From the NCBI GenBank assembly GCA_023420435.1, contig JAEZWE010000153.1, positions 1 to 14,438 on the forward strand: a stretch of 14,438 nucleotides of DNA. The letters are read 5' to 3'. The translations under genes and the position numbers were made by a program. Position 1 is the stretch's first letter; each line of letters opens with the position of its first letter. Under the pieces are notes generated by a model. The model made no database searches. It saw nothing but the letters and a program-made list of their open reading frames with translations, and was not told where the DNA came from. Shown one piece after another: positions 7,364 to 14,165 of the stretch. Origin of the DNA: Bacteroidota bacterium. GTDB taxonomy: Bacteria > Bacteroidota > Bacteroidia > Flavobacteriales > Weeksellaceae.

Positions 7364-7651
7364 ATGCTTTTAATCTTATCTTCATTTTGGCCGGGTTACC
7401 AATTTTTATGGTTCTGTTTCTTTTTAGTAATGTTCCTTATTGGGTTTTGGTGTATATTTATGTTTTTTGGGGTTGTTATTCCAATGTGGCTTTCTGAAGG
7501 TCTTGCAGAATATTTTGGAAAAACAAAACCTTTCGATCCTGAAGATATCCGAAGAAAAACGATAGTAGAACAAGGTGCAGAAGTAGTTTACAGTAATCCA
7601 AAAGGACAGGGTCCTTTCCTGCATCATCACGACGACCACGGTCATCATTAA
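7364..7651 (+). CDS. Small membrane protein with histidine-rich C-terminal tail, function unknown
   Basis: I do not recognise this 95-residue protein. Residues about 9-42 are very hydrophobic (Phe, Leu, Trp, Ile, Met), long enough for one extended or two tightly packed membrane helices. A conserved-looking soluble part follows: GLAEYFGKTKPFDPEDIRR, then VEQGAEVVYSNPKG. Residues 87-95 are HHHDDHGHH, with seven of nine positions His, a likely metal-binding tail (nickel, zinc, cobalt or copper). The Lys/Arg residues after the membrane segment suggest a cytoplasmic C terminus. A clean promoter upstream and a strong terminator downstream make it a single-gene unit, and its codon use is like its neighbours. 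Met23 is an alternative start that would leave a shorter membrane segment. It is probably a real conserved hypothetical gene; the function is open. Confidence 0.72.
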   Translation: MLLILSSFWPGYQFLWFCFFLVMFLIGFWCIFMFFGVVIPMWLSEGLAEYFGKTKPFDPEDIRRKTIVEQGAEVVYSNPKGQGPFLHHHDDHGHH

Positions 7652-7715
7652 TTTGATGTCATTGCTTTTCTCCCTGAATTTGAGAAAGGTAATATCAAAG
7701 TAAAACAATATATTG

Positions 7716-7745
7716 AAATCAGTTTCCAAAGGGAGCTGATTTTTT
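7716..7745 (+). terminator. Intrinsic terminator after the His-tail membrane protein gene
   Basis: The arms 7716-7727 and 7731-7742 pair over 12 bp with two G-U pairs and an AAA loop, followed by a T-run to 7745. This closes the single-gene unit before the prfA promoter. Confidence 0.85.
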
Positions 7746-7757
7746 AGTTATTAGATC

Positions 7758-7792
7758 TTTGAATATTCAAAAAACAAAAATCGCTATCTTTG
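7758..7792 (+). promoter_or_regulatory. Candidate prfA promoter
   Basis: TATCTTTG (7785-7792) is an exact TANNTTTG -7 element followed by CACCC. The nearest TTTG upstream (7758-7761) is 23 bases away, slightly longer than the usual 19-21, so the -33 assignment is weaker than the -7. The expected start near 7797-7800 gives a leader of about 12 bases to the ATG at 7812. Confidence 0.5.
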
Positions 7793-7811
7793 CACCCACA
7801 AAATTTCTACA

Positions 7812-8897
7812 ATGGCAAAGTCTCTCATCCCAAAATTGGAAGCAATAAAGCAGCGTTATAACGAAGTTGCTGATTTGATTATTCAACCTGATGTAATTTC
7901 CGACCAAAAGAAATACGGACAGTTGAACAAAGAATACAGTGACTTGGGGAAAATTGTTAAAGTTTATGATGAATATAAATCTGCTTTAGATACCATAGAA
8001 GAATCAGATGAGATTATTGCGGATGGTTCCGATAAAGACTTGGTGGATTTAGCCAAAATGGAAAAATTGGAAGCTCAGGAAAAAATTCCTGCTTTTGAAG
8101 AAGATTTAAAAGTTTTGCTTATCCCTAAAGATCCTGCAGATGATAAAAACGTTATCGTTGAATTACGTTCAGGAACTGGAGGTGATGAAGCCGCCATTTT
8201 TGTGGAAGATATGTACAGAATGTACACCATGTATTTTAAAACCAAAGGATGGAGACACGAAGTTACCGATTCCAGCGAAGCTTCAAAAGGTTACAAAGAA
8301 TTGGTCATGAAAGTTGAAGGTGAAGGGGTATATGGAATTATGAAATTTGAATCCGGAGTTCACAGGGTGCAGCGTGTCCCTGAAACGGAATCTCAAGGTC
8401 GTGTTCATACTTCTGCTATTACAATTGCGGTTCTTCCCGAAGCTGAAGAAGTGGATGTAGAAATAAATCCTGCAGATATCGAAATGCAGACTTCGCGTTC
8501 AGGAGGAGCTGGTGGGCAAAACGTAAACAAGGTTGAAACGAAAGTTCAGCTAACCCATAAACCTTCAGGAATTGTCGTGGTTTGTCAACAAGCACGTTCT
8601 CAATTAGCAAACCGGGAATTGGCGATGGAAATGCTTCGTGCAAAGTTGTATGACATTAAATTACAGGAAGTTGTTGGGGATATTGCAGCGCAAAGAAAAA
8701 CCATGGTTTCTACCGGAGACCGTTCTGCTAAAATTAAAACCTACAATTATCCACAAGGTCGTGTTACGGATCATCGAATTAATAAATCGATTTACAATTT
8801 GGATGCTTATATGAATGGTGATATTCAGGAGATGATCGATGCAGTGATTATGGCGGAAAATGCTGAAAAGATGAAAGGCGAGGAAGAAAATTATTAA
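7812..8897 (+). CDS. prfA: Peptide chain release factor 1 (RF1)
   Basis: RF1 recognises UAA and UAG stop codons in the ribosome and triggers release of the finished protein. The 361-residue length is normal. The N-terminal helical domain (about 1-100) is followed by the superfamily segment VELRSGTGGDEAAIFVEDMYRMY. The codon-reading region has HRVQRVPETESQGRVHTSA, in which the tripeptide P-x-T is P190-E191-T192. The catalytic GGQ is at 234-236, inside SGGAGGQNVNKVE, a form I associate with Bacteroidota RF1. The C-terminal SAKIKTYNYPQGRVTDHRIN is characteristic. RF1, not RF2, is indicated by P-x-T (RF2 has S-P-F) and the absence of an in-frame stop with frameshift. The Glu in the middle of P-x-T is unusual, since E. 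coli has P-A-T. A terminator follows, so the gene appears monocistronic. Confidence 0.96.
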   Translation: MAKSLIPKLEAIKQRYNEVADLIIQPDVISDQKKYGQLNKEYSDLGKIVKVYDEYKSALDTIEESDEIIADGSDKDLVDLAKMEKLEAQEKIPAFEEDLKVLLIPKDPADDKNVIVELRSGTGGDEAAIFVEDMYRMYTMYFKTKGWRHEVTDSSEASKGYKELVMKVEGEGVYGIMKFESGVHRVQRVPETESQGRVHTSAITIAVLPEAEEVDVEINPADIEMQTSRSGGAGGQNVNKVETKVQLTHKPSGIVVVCQQARSQLANRELAMEMLRAKLYDIKLQEVVGDIAAQRKTMVSTGDRSAKIKTYNYPQGRVTDHRINKSIYNLDAYMNGDIQEMIDAVIMAENAEKMKGEEENY

Positions 8898-8921
8898 ATT
8901 TTTTCTCAAAATCAATAAATT

Positions 8922-8947
8922 AAAAGTGTCAGAAATGGCACTTTTTT
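8922..8947 (+). terminator. Intrinsic terminator after prfA
   Basis: The 10-bp stem (8922-8931 with 8936-8945, one G-U pair) closes on a GAAA tetraloop and runs into six T (8942-8947). It separates prfA from the thioredoxin gene starting at 8977. Confidence 0.88.
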
Positions 8948-8976
8948 CGTTTCAATATTAATTATTATTTTTAAGC

Positions 8977-9462
8977 ATGAAAAACGTTTTCAAAATTTTA
9001 ATATTACTTTTTTCGATTTCAATTTTTGGACAAGAAAACGAAATTTCTTTTCTGAAATATGAAGATTTAGAAAAGAAAATAGAAAACCAAGAAGCTAAAC
9101 TTACGGTTGTCAATTTTTGGTCAACTACTTGTGCACCATGTGTAAAAGAGCTTCCAGAATTTATGGAAGTTAATGAAAAATATAAAAGTAACCCAGATTT
9201 CAAAATGCTTTTGGTATCATTAGATCGCCCAAAAGATATAGAAAGAGTCAAGAAATTCATTAAAGAGAAAAATCTTACTGCTGAAGTAGTAATTTTGGAT
9301 GATATCAAAAGAATGAATACTTGGATCCCAAGATTTGAAGAAAACTGGAGTGGGGAAATTCCTGTGACTATTTTCTATCAAAATCATCAAAAAATAGTTT
9401 TTCACAATGGGGAAATGAGTTTAAACCAGCTGGAGGAACATGTCACAAAATACTTACAATAA
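8977..9462 (+). CDS. Secreted TlpA/ResA-like thioredoxin-fold protein
   Basis: This is a 161-residue periplasmic thiol-disulfide oxidoreductase. Residues 1-18 are a signal peptide (MKN, hydrophobic core ILILLFSISIFG, cleavage before Gln19). The thioredoxin fold follows, with VVNFWSTTCAPCVKELPEF, in which Cys52-Ala-Pro-Cys55 is the redox pair, and the cis-proline motif is IPVTIF. The Trp before the CxxC region and the KELPEF helix are typical of the TlpA/ResA branch, which reduces disulfides in envelope proteins such as apocytochromes. Its natural partner here is unknown. A cytochrome c gene occurs about 4.3 kb away but nothing ties the two together. It is the first gene of a probable three-gene operon bounded by terminators at 8922 and 10501, and the next gene begins 16 bases after its stop. 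No convincing promoter motif was seen in the 29-base gap upstream. Confidence 0.9.
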   Translation: MKNVFKILILLFSISIFGQENEISFLKYEDLEKKIENQEAKLTVVNFWSTTCAPCVKELPEFMEVNEKYKSNPDFKMLLVSLDRPKDIERVKKFIKEKNLTAEVVILDDIKRMNTWIPRFEENWSGEIPVTIFYQNHQKIVFHNGEMSLNQLEEHVTKYLQ

Positions 9463-9478
9463 TTTAATCCATTTCAAT

Positions 9479-10102
9479 ATGAAAAATATTAAAACGATGC
9501 TTCTGGTTCTAATTTCTTTTTGCATTTCTGGAATACTTTCAGCACAAAATAGCGACAGAAAAGGTTACGAAATTGGCGATGTTGCCACAGATTTTAAACT
9601 GAAAAATGTGGACGGAAAAATGGTTTCTCTTTCAGATTTCAAAAAGGCTAAAGGTTTTATCGTTGTTTTTACTTGCAACAGTTGTCCTTATGCGATAAAA
9701 TATCAGGATAGAATTATTGAGCTCGATAAAAAATACAAAAATCTAGGTTATCCTGTAATTGCAATTCAGCCCAATGATCCTGCGGCTCAACCAAAGGACA
9801 GTTTCGAAATGATGCAAAAAAGAGCTGAAGAAAAAGGCTTTACTTTCCCATATTTAATAGATGAAGGTCAAAAAATTCATCCTCAATATGGAGCCACAAA
9901 AACACCTCATATTTTCATTTTGAAAAAAGAAAACGGTAAAAATATTGTGAAATATATTGGTGCAATAGATAACAATTACGAAGATCCCAATGATGTTTCA
10001 GAATATTATGCTCAAGATGCTTTGAATTCTCTTTTAAAAGATGAAGATATAAAAACCAGTAGAACCGCTGCTATTGGATGCACCATTAAATACAAAAAAT
10101 AA
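9479..10102 (+). CDS. Secreted peroxiredoxin-like thioredoxin family protein (CNSC active site)
   Basis: This is a 207-residue exported redox protein. The Met at 9479 is chosen over an in-frame Met at 9440 because the latter overlaps the previous gene and puts 13 polar residues before the signal peptide. From 9479 the signal peptide is ideal: MKNIKT, hydrophobic core, cleavage after Ala22 in LSAQ. The mature part has GYEIGDVATDFKLKNVDGK, an AhpC/TSA-like opening, then FTCNSCPYA with Cys66 and Cys69, and the C-terminal GCTIKYKK with Cys201. This pattern (CNxCP plus a terminal GCxIK) fits the PRX-like1 group of thioredoxin-like proteins. Their substrate is not well established; peroxide or disulfide reduction is likely. 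It follows the TlpA-like gene by 16 bases, suggesting that the two act in one redox relay in the periplasm. Confidence 0.9.
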   Translation: MKNIKTMLLVLISFCISGILSAQNSDRKGYEIGDVATDFKLKNVDGKMVSLSDFKKAKGFIVVFTCNSCPYAIKYQDRIIELDKKYKNLGYPVIAIQPNDPAAQPKDSFEMMQKRAEEKGFTFPYLIDEGQKIHPQYGATKTPHIFILKKENGKNIVKYIGAIDNNYEDPNDVSEYYAQDALNSLLKDEDIKTSRTAAIGCTIKYKK

Positions 10103-10139
10103 TAATACTTAAGAATCTATAACAGTAAAAATTAAAAAT

Positions 10140-10472
10140 ATGAAAAAGAATATTTTAATTATTAGTGCCATTTCAATTTTCGCCATTTCGTCCTGCGCAA
10201 AAAAAACCGAAACCAAAATTGAAGACGACGGAACAACAGTGACAAAAGAAACTTTAGGTTTTGATAATGAAAAGATGGATTCTGCAACTCAAAATGTGAA
10301 AGAAGCTACAGAAAATGCAGCCGACAAAACAAAAGAAGCACTTAAAGAAGCAGGACAAGCCATTAAGAAAGGGGCAAACGAAGTAAAAGAAGGCGCTAAA
10401 GAAGTAACTTCGGATGTTGCAGGTGCTGTGGAAAAAGGAGCGAATAACGTTAAAGAAGCTGCAGATAAATAG
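10140..10472 (+). CDS. Small lipoprotein with five tandem LEA-like 11-residue repeats
   Basis: This 110-residue protein is lipid-anchored. Residues 1-18 are a lipoprotein signal and AISSC puts the lipid-modified Cys at 19. A charged linker (about 20-52) leads to residues 53-107, which divide exactly into five 11-residue units (starting at 53, 64, 75, 86, 97). Each has Lys or Glu at positions 2 and 3 and is rich in Ala, Lys and Glu. KGANEVKE (77-84) and KGANNVKE (99-106) are 22 residues apart, two repeat lengths. This is the pattern of group 3 LEA (late embryogenesis abundant) proteins and related bacterial stress proteins: disordered in solution, amphipathic helix when drying or on membranes. 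A role in envelope stress protection is inferred from that likeness only. It is the last gene of the thioredoxin operon, 37 bases after the second gene, with a terminator 28 bases downstream. Confidence 0.82.
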   Translation: MKKNILIISAISIFAISSCAKKTETKIEDDGTTVTKETLGFDNEKMDSATQNVKEATENAADKTKEALKEAGQAIKKGANEVKEGAKEVTSDVAGAVEKGANNVKEAADK

Positions 10473-10500
10473 AAATTTTGAATTTTTATATGAAATAACT

Positions 10501-10524
10501 CCTCACATCAAGTGAGGTTTTTTT
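10501..10524 (+). terminator. Intrinsic terminator of the thioredoxin/lipoprotein operon
   Basis: CCTCAC and GTGAGG pair around an ATCAA loop (10501-10517) and are followed by seven T (10518-10524). It separates this operon from the mutase gene. Confidence 0.9.
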
Positions 10525-10589
10525 ATGATAAATTCATAGTTTTTCAACAGCGTAAATTTTCGTAATTTTACTCACTTCAAAACTCTTCC

Positions 10590-12707
10590 ATGCGACAGAA
10601 AATAAAAAATCAACATCCGGATTTCACCATGAATTTCGACGAAAAATTGCCTTACTTTTTTGAAAAAGATGGTCTCGAAATGAAATCATACTACACTGAA
10701 AAAGATGTTCAAAATAAAGAATTAAAAAACTACAGCGCAGGAATTTCACCTTATTTACGAGGTCCATATTCCACGATGTATGTTCAAAAACCTTGGACCA
10801 TTCGTCAATATGCAGGATTTTCTACAGCAGAAGAATCCAACGCTTTTTATCGAAGAAATCTTGCAGCCGGACAAAAAGGACTTTCCGTAGCGTTCGATTT
10901 GGCGACGCATCGCGGTTACGATTCCGACCATCCTCGTGTTGTTGGAGATGTTGGAAAAGCTGGCGTTGCGATTGATTCTGTGGAAGATATGAAGATTTTA
11001 TTCGACCAAATTCCTTTGGATGAAATCTCCGTTTCGATGACGATGAACGGTGCGGTTTTACCGATTTTGGCTTTTTATATTGTCGCTGCTGAAGAACAAG
11101 GTGTTTCACAAAATCAACTTTCGGGGACGATTCAGAACGATATTTTGAAAGAATTCATGGTACGGAATACTTACATTTATCCACCGAAACCTTCGATGAA
11201 AATTATTGCGGATATTTTCGAATATACTTCGCAAAATATTCCCAAATTTAACTCAATTTCCATTTCAGGATATCACATGCAAGAAGCAGGAGCGACACCT
11301 GTTTTGGAAATGGCTTACACTTTAGCAGATGGTTTGGAATATGTAAGAACTGGAATAAAAGCCGGAATGAACATAGACGATTTTGCACCAAGACTATCCT
11401 TTTTTTGGGCAATTGGAATGAACCATTTTATGGAAATTGCGAAAATGAGAGCCGCAAGATATATTTGGGCGAATTTATTGACCCAATTCAATCCTCAAAA
11501 TCCAAAATCTTTGGCTTTGAGAACGCATTCCCAAACTTCGGGTTGGAGTTTAACAGAGCAGGAACCATTCAATAATATTACCAGAACTGCGATTGAAGCG
11601 TTATCTTCTGCTTTGGGCGGAACACAATCTCTACACACCAATGCTTTGGACGAAGCCATTGCTTTACCGACCGATTATTCCGCAAAAATTGCGAGAAATA
11701 CCCAAATTATTTTGCAACAGGAAAGTGGAATTTGCGATGTTGTTGATCCAATGGGTGGAAGCCATTTGGTCGAAAGTTTAACCCAACAAATGATTGAAGA
11801 AGCCATGAAATTCATCGATGAAGTGGAAAAAGAAGGCGGAATGACGAAAGCCATCGAAGCCGGAATTCCGAAAATGAGGATTGAAGAAGCCGCAGCAAAA
11901 AAACAAGCAAAAATTGATAGTGGCGAAGAATTTATTATCGGGGTAAATTCATTCAAATCCAATCTAAAGCAAATGGAATTGGAAATTTTGGATATTGATA
12001 ACACGGAAGTCCGTAAAAAGCAGATTGAGCGTTTAGAAAAAATAAAATCCGAAAGAAATTCAGAAAGAACAGAAGAAATTTTGAACAAAATCCGAAACAG
12101 CGCAAAAACAGCTGAAGGAAATTTACTTGAACTCTGTATTGAAGCGGCAAGAAGAAGAGTTACTTTAGGTGAAATGAGTGACGCCATGGAAGAAAGTTTC
12201 GGAAGATACAAAGCTAATATTAAAACCATTTCAGGAGTTTATGCCATGAATGCCAGCAAAAACGAATTTTTTGAAAAAGCCGTTTCTTTAACTCAAAAAT
12301 TTGAAGACGAAGAAGGAAGAAGACCAAGAATTATGGTTGCAAAAATGGGACAAGACGGTCATGATCGTGGTGCAAAAGTAGTCGCAACATCTTTTGCAGA
12401 TATGGGATTTGATGTGGATGTTGCTCCGCTTTTCCAAACGCCGGAAGAAGTGGCAAAACAAGCGGTGGAAAATGACATCCATATTCTCGGGATTTCTTCA
12501 TTGGCTGCAGGTCACAAAACTTTGGTTCCGCAAGTGGTTGAAGAATTAAAAAAACTTGGAGCTGATGATATTACGATTGTTGTGGGAGGTGTAATTCCGC
12601 AACAGGATTATGATTATCTCTACAAAAACGGGGCGGATTTTATTTTCGGACCAGGAACCAATTTGCCGAAATCGGCTTGTGAAATTTTGGATAAATTTTT
12701 AAGCTAA
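10590..12707 (+). CDS. scpA: Methylmalonyl-CoA mutase, catalytic (large) subunit
   Basis: This adenosylcobalamin enzyme interconverts succinyl-CoA and (R)-methylmalonyl-CoA in propionate and branched-chain metabolism. The 705-residue chain has the complete catalytic barrel followed by the B12 domain. Tyr74 in TIRQYAGFSTAEES and His229 in SGYHMQEAGA match Tyr89 and His244 of the Propionibacterium enzyme with a constant offset of 15, which supports both the alignment and the start. The cobalamin motif DGHDRG is at 589-594, with His591 as the lower cobalt ligand, followed by LGISSLAAGH and VVGGVIP. The sequence is like the catalytic subunit of two-subunit mutases and like the homodimeric Sbm/ScpA. 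No non-catalytic small subunit gene lies beside it, so the quaternary form is undecided. Its G-protein chaperone MeaB begins 1.5 kb downstream, and a strong terminator follows the stop codon. No convincing TANNTTTG promoter was found upstream. Confidence 0.97.
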   Translation: MRQKIKNQHPDFTMNFDEKLPYFFEKDGLEMKSYYTEKDVQNKELKNYSAGISPYLRGPYSTMYVQKPWTIRQYAGFSTAEESNAFYRRNLAAGQKGLSVAFDLATHRGYDSDHPRVVGDVGKAGVAIDSVEDMKILFDQIPLDEISVSMTMNGAVLPILAFYIVAAEEQGVSQNQLSGTIQNDILKEFMVRNTYIYPPKPSMKIIADIFEYTSQNIPKFNSISISGYHMQEAGATPVLEMAYTLADGLEYVRTGIKAGMNIDDFAPRLSFFWAIGMNHFMEIAKMRAARYIWANLLTQFNPQNPKSLALRTHSQTSGWSLTEQEPFNNITRTAIEALSSALGGTQSLHTNALDEAIALPTDYSAKIARNTQIILQQESGICDVVDPMGGSHLVESLTQQMIEEAMKFIDEVEKEGGMTKAIEAGIPKMRIEEAAAKKQAKIDSGEEFIIGVNSFKSNLKQMELEILDIDNTEVRKKQIERLEKIKSERNSERTEEILNKIRNSAKTAEGNLLELCIEAARRRVTLGEMSDAMEESFGRYKANIKTISGVYAMNASKNEFFEKAVSLTQKFEDEEGRRPRIMVAKMGQDGHDRGAKVVATSFADMGFDVDVAPLFQTPEEVAKQAVENDIHILGISSLAAGHKTLVPQVVEELKKLGADDITIVVGGVIPQQDYDYLYKNGADFIFGPGTNLPKSACEILDKFLS

Positions 12708-12712
12708 AAATT

Positions 12713-12743
12713 AAAGGAAACCAAATAAGGTTTCCTTTTTTTT
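12713..12743 (+). terminator. Intrinsic terminator after the mutase gene
   Basis: AAAGGAAACC (12713-12722) and GGTTTCCTTT (12729-12738) pair perfectly over 10 bp around AAATAA, and the T-run extends to 12743. It begins five bases after the mutase stop and ends 11 bases before the epimerase start codon. Confidence 0.9.
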
Positions 12744-12754
12744 ATATTTATTCG

Positions 12755-13747
12755 ATGAAACTCAATTGGCAAAAAAAACAGTTAAAACTGAAAGAAACAT
12801 TCTCAATTTCTTACGGAAATTACGATTTCCGCAACGCACTTTTAATAACAATTTCTGATCAAGATTTTCAAGGTTATGGAGAATGTGTGGAAATCAATTA
12901 TTATGGAATTCATTTGGATGAATTTGTAGAAAAATTAAATGAAATTCAACCCAAAATTGAAGAGCAAGACATTATTCATCCACGAGATTTTTTTGATTTT
13001 TTACTGCAATTTGAGTTAAATAGTTTTCTCCTTTCTGCGCTCGATTGCGCTTATTGGGATTTATACGGAAAAATTGAAAATAAATCTTTTGCTGAATTAA
13101 ATAATATTGATAATCAAAAAATTCCGCTAAGTACATTCACGATTTCCATTGCAGAAATTGAGGAACAAATCAAGAAAATCCAACAAAGTGAATGGAATCG
13201 TTTTAAAGTAAAATGCAACGGTTTCAACTTTGAAAGCATTCAGAAATTGTTAGAAACAGGAAAACAAATCGCTTTGGACGCCAATACCAGTTTCTCCGAT
13301 GAAGGTTGCAAATTTTTGCAAAATCATGAAATTTCCAAACAACTTTTATATGTGGAACAACCAAAACCAATCGGCGATTTCAAAATTCTAAATAAAACAC
13401 TGAATGTCAATTGGATGGCTGATGAAGATTTTCAAAATTTAAACTATTTAAAAAAGCTAAAACCACATTACAATTCGATTAATATCAAGTTAATGAAATG
13501 CGGCGGATTAACTCCCGCTTTGGAAATCATCAAAAAAGCCAAAGATTTCGGCTACAAAATTATGATTGGTTGCATGACCGAATCCAGTGTTGGAATTTCT
13601 GCCGGAATTGCGATTGCGCCACTTTGCGATTTTGTCGATTTGGACGGCGCAAACCTTGTTTCTAACGATTATGCCGAAGGAAGTTTTATCGAAAACGGAA
13701 AAGTTTTTTTATCCGAAAAGCCAGGTTTGGGAATTTCTTTGAAATAA
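12755..13747 (+). CDS. Enolase-superfamily dipeptide epimerase (L-Ala-D/L-Glu epimerase-like)
   Basis: This 330-residue cytoplasmic enzyme is of the muconate-lactonizing-enzyme subgroup. All catalytic elements are visible: the KxK motif K151-V-K153, metal ligands Asp175 (LDAN), Glu201 (VEQPKP) and Asp223 (MADED), and the second base Lys245 (IKLMKCGG). The DLDG motif (Asp295, Asp297) matches the DxD pair that holds the free amino group of the dipeptide in the B. subtilis L-Ala-D/L-Glu epimerase. This favours dipeptide epimerisation over muconate or succinylbenzoate chemistry. In related bacteria such enzymes recycle peptidoglycan-derived L-Ala-D-Glu, but specificity varies within the family and cannot be read from sequence alone. 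The start codon lies 11 bases after a terminator, with no good promoter in between. Its stop overlaps the hairpin shared with the convergent cytochrome gene. Confidence 0.9.
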   Translation: MKLNWQKKQLKLKETFSISYGNYDFRNALLITISDQDFQGYGECVEINYYGIHLDEFVEKLNEIQPKIEEQDIIHPRDFFDFLLQFELNSFLLSALDCAYWDLYGKIENKSFAELNNIDNQKIPLSTFTISIAEIEEQIKKIQQSEWNRFKVKCNGFNFESIQKLLETGKQIALDANTSFSDEGCKFLQNHEISKQLLYVEQPKPIGDFKILNKTLNVNWMADEDFQNLNYLKKLKPHYNSINIKLMKCGGLTPALEIIKKAKDFGYKIMIGCMTESSVGISAGIAIAPLCDFVDLDGANLVSNDYAEGSFIENGKVFLSEKPGLGISLK

Positions 13748-13776
13748 AAAAGCTCTGAATTTTTCAGAGCTTTTTT
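13746..13776. terminator. Symmetric bidirectional terminator between epimerase and cytochrome genes
   Basis: A 14-bp perfect stem (13746-13759 with 13763-13776) with a TTT loop has six A at one foot and six T at the other, so it reads as a hairpin plus T-run on both strands. It spans exactly the gap between the two convergent stop codons, overlapping the TAA at 13745-13747 and abutting the minus-strand stop at 13777. Confidence 0.92.
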
Positions 13777-14097
13777 CTAATTTTTGAAAGTTACGTAGTT
13801 GTAAACACTTTCACTTTGTTCCTTGTTTAGTTTTGCTTTTGGAGCCATAGCATTCATAATTCCAACCCAAGCTTCATCATTGTGATCCGCAGGATTTGGC
13901 AAATCGTGACATCTTGCACAAGAATTTTCGAAAGTTGTTTTTCCTGCAGCAATCATCGATTCGGTAAGTTTAGCTTTTCCTGTAAAAGCAGGAGAAGTTC
14001 CTACAATCTTGTCATTAGCAGCGGTTGAACTGCTGGTAGATTTACACGAAATCAAAAAAAATGCGGCAACAGCTGGCAAAAAAAATAGTTTTTTCAT
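13777..14097 (-). CDS. Small lipoprotein cytochrome c
   Basis: This is a 106-residue envelope-anchored monohaem c-type cytochrome. Residues 1-17 are a lipoprotein signal and LISC gives the lipidated Cys18, followed by a Ser/Thr/Ala linker. The haem site is Cys60-Ala-Arg-Cys63-His64, preceded by the helix AAGKTTFENS. The probable distal ligand is Met84 in NAMAPKAKLNKEQ, with Met81 as the alternative, and the final helix ends in VYNYV. It is expected to carry electrons on the outer face of a membrane; which oxidase or reductase it serves is not shown by its neighbours. It is convergent with the epimerase gene and divergent from meaB with a 68-base gap. An exact -7 element on its strand (TAAATTTG, 14126-14119) lacks a matching -33. 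Confidence 0.92.
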   Translation of the reverse strand: MKKLFFLPAVAAFFLISCKSTSSSTAANDKIVGTSPAFTGKAKLTESMIAAGKTTFENSCARCHDLPNPADHNDEAWVGIMNAMAPKAKLNKEQSESVYNYVTFKN

Positions 14098-14118
14098 AGT
14101 TTTTTCTTATTTGTGAAT

Positions 14119-14126
14119 CAAATTTA
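14119..14126 (-). promoter_or_regulatory. Possible -7 element for the cytochrome gene
   Basis: Read on the minus strand, 14126 to 14119 is TAAATTTG, an exact TANNTTTG, 21 bases before the ATG. No TTG or TTTG lies 19-21 bases upstream of it, so this is a half-match in an AT-rich gap. Confidence 0.35.
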
Positions 14127-14152
14127 AAATTTTCTGCAACAATATTTATACC

Positions 14153-14160
14153 TATTTTTG
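14153..14160 (+). promoter_or_regulatory. Possible -7 element for meaB, implying a leaderless mRNA
   Basis: TATTTTTG (14153-14160) exactly matches TANNTTTG and is identical to the -7 elements before recN and the His-tail gene. The position 20 bases upstream reads TTTTCTG, a poor -33. If the element is used, transcription begins at or within a base or two of the meaB ATG at 14166. Confidence 0.42.
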
Positions 14161-14165
14161 TTTTG

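Noticed and set aside
7242..7385. 48-codon N-terminal extension of fumC
   Set aside because: The extension is not fumarase-like, overlaps the divergent promoter and the His-tail gene start, and Met at 7241 aligns with the normal class II fumarase N terminus with matching catalytic numbering.
7812..8897. RF2 rather than RF1, because the GGQ region (GGAGGQNVNKVE) resembles some RF2 sequences
   Set aside because: The tripeptide is P-x-T, not S-P-F, there is no programmed frameshift, and this GGQ context is what I recall for Bacteroidota RF1.
9440..9478. Upstream ATG for the peroxiredoxin-like gene
   Set aside because: It overlaps the end of the preceding gene and would place 13 polar residues before a complete signal peptide that begins at Met 9479.
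10540..10570. Housekeeping promoter for scpA using TAATTTTA at 10563-10570
   Set aside because: The element lacks the final G of TANNTTTG and no TTTG lies at the right distance; in such AT-rich DNA the match is not convincing.
11675..12229. 184-codon open frame on the minus strand inside scpA
   Set aside because: It lies entirely antisense to conserved mutase sequence, and its Ser/Phe/Leu-rich product is what the reverse of a Lys/Glu-rich coding region gives; no promoter or family resemblance.
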